NCBI GenBank assembly: GCA_003490145.1
Contig: QULQ01000001.1
Coordinates: 62,001-126,000 of the forward strand
Origin: Lachnospiraceae bacterium OM04-12BH
Lineage (GTDB): Bacteria > Bacillota > Clostridia > Lachnospirales > Lachnospiraceae
Length of the DNA: 64,000 nucleotides
Reading direction: 5' to 3'
The position numbers and the translations under genes are program-made. How positions within the stretch are numbered: position 1 is the first letter of the stretch; each line of letters begins with the position of its first letter. The notes beneath the pieces are model-generated. The model did not search any database and was not told where the DNA came from. It worked only from the letters and a program-made list of their open reading frames with translations. Positions 53,083 through 62,667 of the stretch are shown here, piece after piece.

Positions 53083-54159
53083 ATGAGTAAAGGAAAATAT
53101 GTAGCGTATGTATCCGCTTATACCTCTGGCAACCAGAGTAGCTGCGGAATTCGAATTTATGATGTGGATATGAACCATGGAAGGTTTACAGAAAAGGACA
53201 GAGTAGAGATCACCAATTCTTCTTATGTGACGATTTCCCATAATCAGAAGTATCTTTATTCCATTACCGATTTTGGGGTAGAGGCTTACCGGATCCTGAA
53301 GGATGGTACGCTTGAAGCAATCAACCGGGCATCCATCAATGGAATGAGAGGATGTTATCTTTCTACTGATTATGATGATAAGTTTTTATTTGTCGCAGGC
53401 TATCATGATGCCAAGCTGACGGCACTCCGTGTTAATTCTGATGGCTCTGTCGGTGAGATCACAGATGAGATCTTTCACAGAGGACTTGGCAGCATTGCAG
53501 AGCGGAATTTCAGGCCGCATATCAGCTGTGTGAAGATGACAAGGGATAACAGATATCTGTGTGCTGCAGATCTGGGAATGGATCATATTGTTGTTTATGA
53601 ACTGGATCATGAGAGCGGCAGGCTCCAGCAGGTTGATATTATCAGAAGTGAGCAGGAATCGGCACCACGGCATCTGAAGTTTTCCAAGGATGGCAGATAT
53701 ATGTATGTGGTACATGAGCTAAAGAATTATATAGATGTATATCATTATTACATAGATGAACATCATGATTCACCGGAATTTGAGAAGATACAGACCATTT
53801 CCACACTGAATGACTATCATGCAGGCGGATCCGCAGCCAGTGCACTGAACATATCTGATGATTTCCAGTATCTGGTAAGCTCCAATGCCGGTGATAACAG
53901 CGTAGTGGTTTATAGGATCGACCAGAGAAATGGTATGCTTGAGAAGCTGTTCTGTCTGCCGATCAGTGGAGATTATCCGAAGGATGCGACACTGTTCCCT
54001 GACAATAAGCACCTTGTTTCACTGAACCATGAATCCAATACCATGACATTTTTTACCGTGGATTTGAAAAAAAATATTATTGTGATGAACGGGAAGGAAA
54101 TTGATGTTGACCAGCCGAACTGTGTAATCTTCCATAAGCTCACATCAGAAGAAACGTAA
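53083..54159 (+). CDS. Lactonase family protein (6-phosphogluconolactonase type, beta-propeller)
   Basis: A 358-residue protein of the Pgl/YbhE seven-bladed propeller family, without signal peptide. Repeating blade motifs are visible (YVTISHNQKYLYSITD, DNRYLCAADLGMDHIVVYEL, SAPRHLKFSKDGRYMYVVHEL). Known members hydrolyse 6-phosphogluconolactone, but the family also contains other lactonases. AAGGA lies about 9 bases before ATG. It stands alone with its own promoter and a shared terminator. Confidence 0.85.
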   Translation: MSKGKYVAYVSAYTSGNQSSCGIRIYDVDMNHGRFTEKDRVEITNSSYVTISHNQKYLYSITDFGVEAYRILKDGTLEAINRASINGMRGCYLSTDYDDKFLFVAGYHDAKLTALRVNSDGSVGEITDEIFHRGLGSIAERNFRPHISCVKMTRDNRYLCAADLGMDHIVVYELDHESGRLQQVDIIRSEQESAPRHLKFSKDGRYMYVVHELKNYIDVYHYYIDEHHDSPEFEKIQTISTLNDYHAGGSAASALNISDDFQYLVSSNAGDNSVVVYRIDQRNGMLEKLFCLPISGDYPKDATLFPDNKHLVSLNHESNTMTFFTVDLKKNIIVMNGKEIDVDQPNCVIFHKLTSEET

Positions 54160-54172
54160 GGAAAGACAGGAG

Positions 54173-54197
54173 ATCTGCCAGAAGGCTTCTGGCAGAT
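54173..54197. terminator. Hairpin between convergent lactonase and aroC
   Basis: ATCTGCCAGA (54173-54182) and TCTGGCAGAT (54188-54197) form a perfect 10-bp stem with a 5-base loop, reaching the aroC stop. It probably ends both transcripts; T-tracts are short. Confidence 0.7.
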
Positions 54198-55297
54198 TAA
54201 GACTGATAGAAATCTACCAGATAGTCAAGCCTTGCTGTCATGTTTTTCATGCAGGCATCCAGGATGGTAAGGGCAGTCATACACTCCACCACCACAACTG
54301 CTCTTGGAACAACAACGGGGTCATGGCGGCCTCTGATCTCAAGCTCTGTATTTTCGAGGGTATTTGTTACCGTATGCTGTTTCTGGAAGATGGAAGGTGT
54401 TGGCTTGAAGTGTGCCCGGAGAATAATCTCTGAGCCGTCACTGATGCCGCCAAGGATACCTCCTGCATGATTTGTCTTCTTTTTGATCTGACCATGATCT
54501 GCATAGAAAGCATCATTATTTTCAGACCCCTTTCTGGAAGCAGCCGCGATTCCGTCACCAATCTCTACTGCCTTCACAGCACCAATAGACATCACAGCCA
54601 TGGAAAGCATGGCATCGAGCTTCTCAAATACCGGATCACCAATCCCGGCAGGAACACCACTTACCACACATTCTACTACGCCGCCGGCAGAATCGTGTTC
54701 TTTCATGCACTGTGCAAGGAAAGCACTGGCTCTTGCATCTGCCTCTCTGTCAGGCATACAGGTTGAAGTTTCGGAGATTGCTGACGGATCAAAATGATCG
54801 TCGGAAATGGAAACAGAACCGATGGATCTTGTATAGGCTGTCAGATGTATTCCCATGGAAGAGAGAATTTTGCTTGCAATAGCACCGGCAGCTACCCGTG
54901 CTGCGGTTTCTCTGGCTGAGGATCTTCCGCCCCCTCTGTAATCCCGAAATCCAAATTTGGAATCAAAGCAGAAATCAGCATGACCTGGTCTGTAGGTAAC
55001 TGCGATCTCACCATAATCTGAGGAACGCTGGGAAGTATTGGGGATCATCATGGCAATAGGTGTACCGGTAGTTTTTCCCTCGAAGACACCGGAGAGGATC
55101 TCAACCTGATCATTTTCCTTTCTGGGTGTGGAGATCTTCGTTTGACCGGGCTTCCGCCTGTCAAGAAAAACCTGGATATCATGCTCGGAAAGTGAAAGAC
55201 CTGCGGGACAGCCGTCTACGATGACACCGAGAGCTTTGCCGTGGGATTCTCCAAATGTTGTGATTTTAAAAAGCGTTCCAAATGATGAGCCTGCCAT
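54197..55297 (-). CDS. aroC: Chorismate synthase
   Basis: About 366 residues, last step of the shikimate pathway, using reduced FMN. Family signatures are [14 protein letters not shown] near the start, [30 protein letters not shown] and the C-terminal [11 protein letters not shown]. The frame opens at 55354; ATG 55297 ([20 protein letters not shown]) is preferred, with AAAGGA upstream. No other aro gene is in the window. Confidence 0.97.
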   Translation of the reverse strand: MAGSSFGTLFKITTFGESHGKALGVIVDGCPAGLSLSEHDIQVFLDRRKPGQTKISTPRKENDQVEILSGVFEGKTTGTPIAMMIPNTSQRSSDYGEIAVTYRPGHADFCFDSKFGFRDYRGGGRSSARETAARVAAGAIASKILSSMGIHLTAYTRSIGSVSISDDHFDPSAISETSTCMPDREADARASAFLAQCMKEHDSAGGVVECVVSGVPAGIGDPVFEKLDAMLSMAVMSIGAVKAVEIGDGIAAASRKGSENNDAFYADHGQIKKKTNHAGGILGGISDGSEIILRAHFKPTPSIFQKQHTVTNTLENTELEIRGRHDPVVVPRAVVVVECMTALTILDACMKNMTARLDYLVDFYQS

Positions 55298-55371
55298 GGA
55301 TGTATCCTTTCCCTGATTTATAATCTGAAGTATTCTGTTAATTTCTATTAACATAGTGCAGTATGATATTG

Positions 55372-55400
55372 ATTATATCGAAAACTTATGTTTCTGGCAA
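55372..55400 (-). promoter_or_regulatory. Sigma-A promoter of aroC
   Basis: On the minus strand TTGCCA (55400-55395), a 17-base spacer and TATAAT (55377-55372). A leader of about 68 bases follows, with an inverted repeat TGTTAAT/ATTAACA at 55336-55353. Confidence 0.75.
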
Positions 55401-55439
55401 TAAAATTTATAACGGGTGCAACTTATTTCATGAAACCCC

Positions 55440-55469
55440 TGTACAAATGTTATAGTTGTGTATTATGAT
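55440..55469 (+). promoter_or_regulatory. Candidate sigma-A promoter of the VanY-like gene
   Basis: TGTACA (55440-55445), an 18-base spacer and TATGAT (55464-55469) precede the carboxypeptidase gene. An open frame begins at GTG 55458 inside this element, so the true start is probably downstream. Confidence 0.5.
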
Positions 55470-55520
55470 AAAAGTGTGTGTAAAAGCATGGAATTACGAA
55501 AAATGATACATGGTGGACAA

Positions 55521-56573
55521 ATGAAAAGGTCGTTAAAAGAACGGGTTTTAGATTATTTCATTTATATGGGCAGAAAAAGCAGGCTGCTGAAAATACCGGC
55601 TATCATCGGACTTGCTGTAAGTATCTGGTTCTTCAGGGTTGTTGAATATTTTAAGGGTGGCACCAAACGTTTTACCTGCGTGATGTTTATCCTGCTTTGT
55701 TTCATGGCGGGAAACAGCTTTGCCTATCCGGTATTCCAGAAGGACAGTGGCTTTGTGGATGGAGAAAAGGGGCAGGTAGAGGCTGTGTCGGAGGATGATT
55801 CCATATCCTTTGCAGAGCAGGATGAGGGAAAGGATCCTTTTGCGGAAGAAGAGCAGAAAGAAATCCTGGACAGTCATGGTACCTCCGCAGAATATCAGTA
55901 TTCCCTGTCAGAGATCCTGGATGAAGACAAGCTGTCTGAAATGCAGATCAGTAACGAAAATACAGACAGTGCTGCAGAAGAGGTGAAAGGATTTTCAGCA
56001 GATGACTGGAAGCTGATCCTGATCAACAAGCAGCATCCGCTTCCAGATGATTATGAACTGACTCTTGGCAATATCATGACGATCAAGGGAACGATGAAGT
56101 GCGATGAAAGGATTATAGAGGAGCTGCTTGTCATGATGCGGAATGCTGAGAATGAGGGGGTGACGCTTGCTATCTGTTCGCCTTACAGGGATCTGAATTA
56201 TCAGGAAGGACTGTTCAACAGAAAAATAGAAAATTATATGAAAAAGGGAATGACTTATATGGAAGCCTATACACTGGCTTCCCAGGCGGTAACAGTACCG
56301 GGAGCCAGTGAACATCAGGCAGGACTTGCCTTTGACATTATTTCCAATGATTATGTAACTCTGGATGAAGGATTTGCAGAGACAAAAGCTGGACAGTGGC
56401 TTTCGGAGAACAGCTGTAAGTATGGCTTTATCCTCCGCTATCCCAAGGGAAAAGAAGATATTACCGGGATTGAATTTGAACCATGGCATTTCAGATATGT
56501 TGGCAGGGAAGCTGCAGAAATCATAAATAAAGAAGGGATTACCCTGGAGGAATTCTGGGATAAATATTTATAG
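55521..56573 (+). CDS. VanY-type D-alanyl-D-alanine carboxypeptidase (M15B)
   Basis: About 350 residues. Two hydrophobic segments near the N-terminus (about residues 23-43 and 52-72) act as signal/anchor. An acidic low-complexity stretch follows (about 85-160), then the peptidase (about 175-348). The zinc motif SEHQAGLAFD and EPWHFRYVG are intact. It trims D-Ala from cell-wall peptides. The start is uncertain: ATG 55521 has GGTGG upstream; 55488 and 55503 are in-frame alternatives. Confidence 0.88.
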   Translation: MKRSLKERVLDYFIYMGRKSRLLKIPAIIGLAVSIWFFRVVEYFKGGTKRFTCVMFILLCFMAGNSFAYPVFQKDSGFVDGEKGQVEAVSEDDSISFAEQDEGKDPFAEEEQKEILDSHGTSAEYQYSLSEILDEDKLSEMQISNENTDSAAEEVKGFSADDWKLILINKQHPLPDDYELTLGNIMTIKGTMKCDERIIEELLVMMRNAENEGVTLAICSPYRDLNYQEGLFNRKIENYMKKGMTYMEAYTLASQAVTVPGASEHQAGLAFDIISNDYVTLDEGFAETKAGQWLSENSCKYGFILRYPKGKEDITGIEFEPWHFRYVGREAAEIINKEGITLEEFWDKYL

Positions 56574-56581
56574 GTGCTGTT

Positions 56582-57727
56582 ATGTATAAAGTATTGAAGC
56601 AGGAAGGCAGAGCTAAAAGAGGAGAACTGACCACTGTACACGGAGTGGTACAGACACCGGTTTTTATGAATGTCGGAACGGTAGCGGCGATCAAAGGAGC
56701 CGTATCTACGGAGGATCTTGAGGGAATCGGGACACAGATAGAACTGTCAAATACCTATCATCTCCATGTCAGACCGGGAGATGAGATCGTAAAGAAGATG
56801 GGAGGACTGCACAAGTTCATGTCCTGGAACAAACCGATTCTGACAGATTCCGGCGGATTTCAGGTGTTTTCCCTGGCTAGCATGCGGAAGATCAGGGAAG
56901 AAGGCGTTACCTTCCGTTCCCATATCGACGGACATAAGATTTTTATGGGACCAGAGGAAAGTATGCGGATCCAGTCCAATCTGGCATCTACCATTGCCAT
57001 GGCATTTGATGAATGTCCTTCTGCACTGGCAGAGAAAACCTATGTGCAGAATTCTGTGGACAGAACCTACAGATGGCTGGTACGATGCAGGCAGGAGATG
57101 AAAAGACTCAATTCTCTTGAAGATACCATCAACAGGAACCAGATGCTTTTTGGTATTAATCAGGGAGCTATATTCGCAGATATCCGGAGGGAACACGCAA
57201 AGCGCATTTCTGAGCTTGAGCTTGATGGCTATGCCATAGGAGGTCTTGCTGTCGGGGAGAGCCATGAAGAAATGTATCATATTATAGAAGAAACTATTCC
57301 GTATCTGCCGGTAGATAAGCCGACTTATCTGATGGGAGTAGGCACACCGGCCAATATACTGGAGGGTGTGGAAAGAGGGATCGATTTCTTTGACTGTGTA
57401 TATCCTTCAAGAAATGGACGGCATGGACATCTGTATACCAATCAGGGAAAGATTAATCTGTTTAATGCTAAGTATGAGCTGGATGAGAGACCGATCGAGG
57501 AAGGCTGCCAGTGTCCCGCCTGCAGACGGTATTCCAGAGGCTACATCAGACATCTGCTGAAAGCAAAAGAAATGCTTGGTATGAGGCTCTGTGTGCTTCA
57601 CAACCTTTATTTCTATAATACGATGATGACGGAGATCAGGGATGCACTGGATGCCGGCAGGTTTGCAGCCTATAAGAAGAGAAAACTGGAAGGAATGGCA
57701 CAGGAGCCTGATCAGAAGGAAAAATAA
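56582..57727 (+). CDS. tgt: Queuine (preQ1) tRNA-guanine transglycosylase
   Basis: A 381-residue TIM-barrel enzyme placing preQ1 in tRNA anticodons. Catalytic Asp is in LTDSGGFQVFSL and the second Asp in FDCVYPSRNGRHGHLYT. The zinc site CQCPACRRYSRGYIRHL plus LCVLHNLYFY is intact. It lies 8 bases after the carboxypeptidase gene and upstream of yajC, the usual tgt-yajC order. Confidence 0.97.
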   Translation: MYKVLKQEGRAKRGELTTVHGVVQTPVFMNVGTVAAIKGAVSTEDLEGIGTQIELSNTYHLHVRPGDEIVKKMGGLHKFMSWNKPILTDSGGFQVFSLASMRKIREEGVTFRSHIDGHKIFMGPEESMRIQSNLASTIAMAFDECPSALAEKTYVQNSVDRTYRWLVRCRQEMKRLNSLEDTINRNQMLFGINQGAIFADIRREHAKRISELELDGYAIGGLAVGESHEEMYHIIEETIPYLPVDKPTYLMGVGTPANILEGVERGIDFFDCVYPSRNGRHGHLYTNQGKINLFNAKYELDERPIEEGCQCPACRRYSRGYIRHLLKAKEMLGMRLCVLHNLYFYNTMMTEIRDALDAGRFAAYKKRKLEGMAQEPDQKEK

Positions 57728-57734
57728 AAAGGTC

Positions 57735-57763
57735 TTGTTTTTAAGCTGGGGATTGTGTATTAT
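57735..57763 (+). promoter_or_regulatory. Candidate promoter before yajC
   Basis: TTGTTT (57735-57740), a 17-base spacer and TATTAT (57758-57763) precede a hairpin leader of yajC. Confidence 0.45.
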
Positions 57764-57783
57764 ATTTTTTAAGGCATGAAATT

Positions 57784-57823
57784 TGCGGTCATTTGCCTGA
57801 ACAGGACCGCAGACCAATTTTTC
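57784..57823 (+). promoter_or_regulatory. Leader hairpin of yajC, possible attenuator
   Basis: TGCGGTC (57784-57790) and GACCGCA (57805-57811) pair around a 14-base loop, and a T-rich run (57818-57822) follows 6 bases later. The structure may be a weak terminator or just a 5' leader element. Confidence 0.4.
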
Positions 57824-57836
57824 AGGAGGAAATTTA

Positions 57837-58160
57837 ATGGGCAATACATTACTGAGTAGTACCGATGCAGCTGGATCTGCAGCCGGGGGCGGTCTGATCA
57901 TGATCGTTTACATCGTTTTAATCTTTGTGTTTATTTATTTCTTTATGATCCGTCCACAGAAGAAGGAGCAGAAGAAACAGGCAGCAATGCTGTCTCAGCT
58001 TGCAATAGGTGACTGTGTTCTGACAAACAGCGGTTTTTATGGAATTATCATTGACATTACAGATGACACTGTGATCGTTGAGTTCGGAAATAATAAGAAC
58101 TGCCGCATTCCCATGCAGAAAGCTGCCATTGCACAAGTAGAAAAAGCAGACAATGAATAA
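57837..58160 (+). CDS. yajC: YajC, preprotein translocase accessory subunit
   Basis: A 107-residue single-pass membrane protein (hydrophobic span about residues 20-41) with the family motif FYFFMIRPQKKEQKK-type YFFMIRPQKKEQKKQ after it. YajC supports SecDF during protein export. AGGAGG stands 8 bases before ATG. It follows tgt; secDF are not seen downstream, where a terminator and leuB follow. Confidence 0.93.
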   Translation: MGNTLLSSTDAAGSAAGGGLIMIVYIVLIFVFIYFFMIRPQKKEQKKQAAMLSQLAIGDCVLTNSGFYGIIIDITDDTVIVEFGNNKNCRIPMQKAAIAQVEKADNE

Positions 58161-58176
58161 AGCAGAACGTGATTGG

Positions 58177-58204
58177 AAATGAGGCGCTTATGGCGTCTCA
58201 TTTT
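58177..58204 (+). terminator. Terminator after yajC
   Basis: AAATGAGGCGC (58177-58187) pairs with GCGTCTCATTT (58193-58203), with one G-U pair, followed by TTG and TTT. It ends the tgt-yajC unit. Confidence 0.7.
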
Positions 58205-58238
58205 GTTTACAGGAATATAAAAAAGGAGACCGAAAACT

Positions 58239-59327
58239 ATGAAACTGAATATTACCTGTATCCCGGGAGATGGAATCGGACCGGAGATCGTTGCAGAAGC
58301 GAAAAAGGTTTTGAATAAGGTGGCTGAGGTTTACGGACACGAGATTACTTATAAGGATATTCTGATGGGAGGCGCTTCCATTGATGTACATGGCGTACCG
58401 CTGACAGATGAAGCAATTGCGGATGCCAAGGCAGCAGACGCTGTCCTGATGGGTTCCATTGGTGGAAATACCAGTACATCACCCTGGTATCAGCTTCCTC
58501 CGGAGAAGAGACCGGAAGCTGGACTGTTAAAGATCAGAAAGGCACTTAATCTGTTTGCTAATTTAAGACCGGCAGTGCTGTATCAGGAGCTGTCTGATGC
58601 CTGTCCACTGCGGAAGGATATCAGTGACCGGGGTTTTGATCTTCTGATCATGAGAGAACTGACAGGTGGTCTTTACTTTGGAGCAAGACATACCACAGAA
58701 GTGGACGGTGTGCGTACCGCAGTAGATACTCTGACTTATAATGAAAATGAGATCCGCAGAATCGCCATCAAGGCATTTGACATTGCAAGAAAGAGAAGAG
58801 GAATTGTGACCAGTGTGGATAAGGCCAATGTACTGGATTCTTCCAGACTCTGGAGAAAAGTGGTTGAGGAAGTGGCAAAGGACTATCCGGATATTACACT
58901 TTCCCACATGCTGGTAGACAACTGTGCCATGCAGCTTGTAAGGGATCCTTCCCAGTTTGATGTGATCCTGACAGAAAATATGTTTGGAGATATCCTTTCG
59001 GATGAAGCAAGTATGGTAACCGGCTCCATCGGCATGCTGGCAAGTGCATCCCTGAATGATTCCAAATTCGGTTTATATGAGCCAAGCCATGGCTCAGCAC
59101 CGGATATTGCCGGTATGGATATTGCCAATCCAATCGCAACCATTCTTTCAGCAGCAATGATGCTCCGTTATTCCTTTGACCTTGACAAAGAAGCAGATGC
59201 GATCGAAATGGCTGTCAAAAGCATATTGAAGAAGGGCTACCGCACAGCTGACATCATGGCAGAAGGCTGTGAAAAGGTTGGCTGCAGCAGAATGGGTGAT
59301 TTGTTAGCTGATGAAATTTCACGTTAA
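58239..59327 (+). CDS. leuB: 3-isopropylmalate dehydrogenase
   Basis: A 362-residue NAD-dependent decarboxylating enzyme of leucine synthesis. The start [11 protein letters not shown], the SIGG and [16 protein letters not shown] segments, [10 protein letters not shown] and the [17 protein letters not shown] block, plus NAD-site [12 protein letters not shown], are all present. It is first of a branched-chain cluster. The leuA, leuC and leuD genes are not in the window. AAAAAGGAG lies 10 bases before ATG. Confidence 0.97.
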   Translation: MKLNITCIPGDGIGPEIVAEAKKVLNKVAEVYGHEITYKDILMGGASIDVHGVPLTDEAIADAKAADAVLMGSIGGNTSTSPWYQLPPEKRPEAGLLKIRKALNLFANLRPAVLYQELSDACPLRKDISDRGFDLLIMRELTGGLYFGARHTTEVDGVRTAVDTLTYNENEIRRIAIKAFDIARKRRGIVTSVDKANVLDSSRLWRKVVEEVAKDYPDITLSHMLVDNCAMQLVRDPSQFDVILTENMFGDILSDEASMVTGSIGMLASASLNDSKFGLYEPSHGSAPDIAGMDIANPIATILSAAMMLRYSFDLDKEADAIEMAVKSILKKGYRTADIMAEGCEKVGCSRMGDLLADEISR

Positions 59328-60975
59328 TACAGAACGCAAAAAGGATCCGGAGATCATCATATTTGTTTGTATTTTGGCAGGAATGGCCGTTTATTATGGC
59401 TGCAGGATGTTTACCCTGACTCCCTGGTATGATGAGCTGTATACTTACTATTATTTCATCAGCCGGGGACCTGTCTATGCGGCTATCCACTGGCCGGTGC
59501 CCAATAATCATGTGGGATATTCCGTACTGTCAGCTTTTCTTGATTTCTTCGGGAATCCTTATATAGGACTTAGAGGTGTCAGTTATCTGTGTGCCCTGAT
59601 TAATATGGTGCTTCTGTTTTTATTAGGAAGACGTTATTTTAAGGAAGGGATCTCACTTGCTGTAGTTTCCGGGTACTGCCTTTTAAATCTGGTGAATCAG
59701 CTTTCTGTGCAGGGAAGAGGATATACGCTTTCCGTGACCTGTTTCCTGACAGCCGTCAGTATGCTGGATGTGATCTGCAGGGAAGAACGGGTACGAAAGA
59801 AGACATATGTATTTTTTGCACTTTCCCTGGTGCTTGGACTCTATACTGTTCCAAGCGATGTTTACTGGGTGATTCCGGTGTGCCTTTCCGGTGGGATTTA
59901 CCTGCTTTTGCAGGCATTTGCAGAGAAAAGAAGCCGGCAGGGAAAGCTGATAGAAGCATCTGCATTCCAAAAGCTGATCCGGCTGATCCTTGTATCTCTG
60001 CTGGCAGCGTTTATTACAATATGCCTGTATGGAATCATCTGGCTGGCAATCGGATCCAACCTCTTGATCAAGGAGGATCCGGCATTTCAGGGAACAGGAC
60101 ATGTGCAGATGATCTTAAGGCATCCATTTATCTGTGTCAGTACAGGGATCGATTATATGCTGGCAACGCCCTATATCCAGAGTGTGCCAAAGGAAGGCTT
60201 CCTTACAAAGCTTGTGACATGGCTTCAGAATCTTTTTATCCAGTATCTGGATGGAAGCTGGTGGCTGATCCCAATGATTGTTATTGGCGGCTTCCTTGCG
60301 CTGGGAATCCGGACAGTGATCGGAAGCAGAAAAAGGAGGCAGCTGTCAGAAGAGGACATGAAAGACCAGGAAAAGGGAGAATTTACAGGACAGACCAAAG
60401 AGAAGATGGTAGGAATACTGCCACTTCTTACGGTGATCTGTACACTTGCAATTCCCTTGTTTTTGCTCGTGCAGCATAAGCTCCCTTATTACCGGGTGTT
60501 TATGTATGGCGGTGCACTGACCGCCTTACTCCTTGGCTTTTTTCTTGACTGGATCTTACCTGATGACAGGAAGAAGACCGGATATGCAGCGTTTCTGACC
60601 GTGGCAGCCTTTGGCATATGGTGTTTTACAACCAGAGGCTATCAGAATCAGTACAGTGACAGGGAACACAGCATGCAGGAGGTATTGGCAAAAGGCAATA
60701 TCGAAGAAGCACAGAATGTCTGTGTCACGGACTGCACACAGCAGTATCTGATTCGGTTCCTGTATGGGATCACCTGTGAAAATCAGCAGATAGAGGGTTC
60801 TGACTTCCTGCTTCTTGACAGGAGGATGGCAGATCCGGACTTTACAGAAATGGAATGGGAGTTTTATCATTATTACAACACGATCCCCTGGGATTATGTA
60901 AATACAGAAATGGAAAAGAAATATGAAAACCAGAACTTTATTTTATATACTGGCATAAGGGAGGAAACAAAATGA
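59311..60975 (+). CDS. GT-C-fold membrane protein (GT39-like), inserted in the branched-chain operon
   Basis: A 554-residue protein with about ten membrane segments. The first extracytoplasmic loop has WYDELYTYY, the acidic motif of GT-C glycosyltransferases, and PNNHVGY lies in the next loop. It starts 17 bases inside the leuB end and its stop overlaps ilvD (ATGA), so it is co-translated with amino-acid genes although no metabolic link is evident. A sugar donor or acceptor cannot be inferred. Confidence 0.8.
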   Translation: MKFHVNTERKKDPEIIIFVCILAGMAVYYGCRMFTLTPWYDELYTYYYFISRGPVYAAIHWPVPNNHVGYSVLSAFLDFFGNPYIGLRGVSYLCALINMVLLFLLGRRYFKEGISLAVVSGYCLLNLVNQLSVQGRGYTLSVTCFLTAVSMLDVICREERVRKKTYVFFALSLVLGLYTVPSDVYWVIPVCLSGGIYLLLQAFAEKRSRQGKLIEASAFQKLIRLILVSLLAAFITICLYGIIWLAIGSNLLIKEDPAFQGTGHVQMILRHPFICVSTGIDYMLATPYIQSVPKEGFLTKLVTWLQNLFIQYLDGSWWLIPMIVIGGFLALGIRTVIGSRKRRQLSEEDMKDQEKGEFTGQTKEKMVGILPLLTVICTLAIPLFLLVQHKLPYYRVFMYGGALTALLLGFFLDWILPDDRKKTGYAAFLTVAAFGIWCFTTRGYQNQYSDREHSMQEVLAKGNIEEAQNVCVTDCTQQYLIRFLYGITCENQQIEGSDFLLLDRRMADPDFTEMEWEFYHYYNTIPWDYVNTEMEKKYENQNFILYTGIREETK

Positions 60976-62642
60976 GAAGTGATAACGTAAAAAAAGGAAT
61001 GCAGCAGGCTCCTCACAGAAGTCTGTTCAATGCACTTGGCTTTACCGAAGAGGAAATGCAAAAGCCCATGATCGGTATTGTAAGCTCCTACAATGAGATC
61101 GTTCCGGGACATATGAACCTTGACAAGATCGTAAATGCTGTCAAGCTTGGCGTGGCAGAAGCAGGTGGTGTACCGGTTGTATTTCCGGCCATTGCTGTCT
61201 GTGATGGAATCGCCATGGGACATGTAGGTATGAAGTACTCTCTGGTAACCAGAGACCTGATCGCTGATTCTACAGAGTGTATGGCACTTGCACATCAGTT
61301 TGATGCCCTTGTTATGGTGCCAAACTGTGATAAGAATGTACCGGGACTTCTGATGGCTGCTGCCAGGATCAATATTCCGACCGTATTTGTATCCGGAGGT
61401 CCCATGCTGGCAGGTCACGTAAGAGGACAGAAGAGAAGTCTTTCATCTATGTTTGAAGCGGTAGGTGCCAATGCAGCCGGCACCATGACAGAAGAAGATG
61501 TCCGTGAATTTGAGGAAAAGGTATGTCCTACCTGCGGCTCCTGCTCCGGTATGTACACAGCCAATTCCATGAACTGCCTGACAGAAGCCCTTGGAATGGG
61601 GCTTAAGGGAAACGGAACCATCCCTGCAGTATATTCTGAGAGAATCAAGCTGGCAAAGCATGCCGGTATGGCTGTTATGGAAATGCTAAAGAGAGATATC
61701 AGACCAAGAGATATCATGACAAAGGATGCCATCTTAAATGCACTGACCGTAGATATGGCACTTGGATGCTCTACCAATTCCATGCTGCATCTGCCGGCTA
61801 TTGCCCATGAGGTTGGCTTTGACTTTGATATTGCCTTTGCTAATGAGATCAGTGAGAAAACACCGAACCTCTGTCATCTGGCACCTGCAGGACCGACCTA
61901 TATGGAAGATCTGAACGAGGCCGGCGGCGTTTCTGCTGTTATGAAGGAGCTGGCAGATCTTGGTCTGCTTCATACAGACTGTATCACTGTAACCGGCAAG
62001 ACTGTAGCAGAGAATATTAAGGATGCTGTCAATAAGAACCCCGAAGTAATCAGACCGGTAGATAATCCATATTCCAAAACCGGCGGACTTGCCGTATTAA
62101 AAGGAAATCTGGCACCGGACGGCAGTGTTGTCAAGAGATCTGCTGTTGTAGAGGAAATGATGGTTCACGAAGGGCCTGCCAGAGTATTTGAATGTGAGGA
62201 AGATGCGATTGCAGCCATCAAGGGTGGCAGGATCGCAGCGGGAGATGTGGTTGTGATCCGTTATGAAGGTCCCAAGGGCGGTCCTGGTATGAGGGAAATG
62301 TTGAATCCCACCTCAGCCATTGCCGGTATGGGACTTGGCTCATCTGTAGCCCTGATCACAGACGGACGTTTTTCAGGAGCATCCAGAGGAGCGTCTATCG
62401 GACATGTTTCTCCTGAAGCTGCTGTAGGTGGGCCTATCGCACTGGTAGAAGAAGGCGATATCATCAGCATTGACATTCCGGCACTGAAGCTGGAAGTTAA
62501 GGTTTCTGATGAAGAACTGGCAAGAAGAAAGGCAGACTGGAAGGAAAGAGAGCCCAGGGTAACAACCGGATATCTGGCAAGATACAGAGAAATGGTAACA
62601 AGCGGAAACAGAGGGGCTATTCTGGAAACTCCCAGAAAATAA
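60972..62642 (+). CDS. ilvD: Dihydroxy-acid dehydratase
   Basis: A 556-residue iron-sulfur enzyme forming 2-keto acids for valine, leucine and isoleucine. The cluster ligands are visible in NCDKNVPG and [18 protein letters not shown]. The start overlaps the preceding stop by four bases. It is followed 25 bases later by ilvB. Confidence 0.97.
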   Translation: MRSDNVKKGMQQAPHRSLFNALGFTEEEMQKPMIGIVSSYNEIVPGHMNLDKIVNAVKLGVAEAGGVPVVFPAIAVCDGIAMGHVGMKYSLVTRDLIADSTECMALAHQFDALVMVPNCDKNVPGLLMAAARINIPTVFVSGGPMLAGHVRGQKRSLSSMFEAVGANAAGTMTEEDVREFEEKVCPTCGSCSGMYTANSMNCLTEALGMGLKGNGTIPAVYSERIKLAKHAGMAVMEMLKRDIRPRDIMTKDAILNALTVDMALGCSTNSMLHLPAIAHEVGFDFDIAFANEISEKTPNLCHLAPAGPTYMEDLNEAGGVSAVMKELADLGLLHTDCITVTGKTVAENIKDAVNKNPEVIRPVDNPYSKTGGLAVLKGNLAPDGSVVKRSAVVEEMMVHEGPARVFECEEDAIAAIKGGRIAAGDVVVIRYEGPKGGPGMREMLNPTSAIAGMGLGSSVALITDGRFSGASRGASIGHVSPEAAVGGPIALVEEGDIISIDIPALKLEVKVSDEELARRKADWKEREPRVTTGYLARYREMVTSGNRGAILETPRK

Positions 62643-62667
62643 TAATGAGCATGGAGGCAAAAGAACT

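Noticed and set aside
55336..55353. Rex operator in the aroC leader
   Set aside because: TGTTAA and TTAACA are separated by 6 bases here instead of the 4 in known Rex sites, and aroC is not a usual Rex target.
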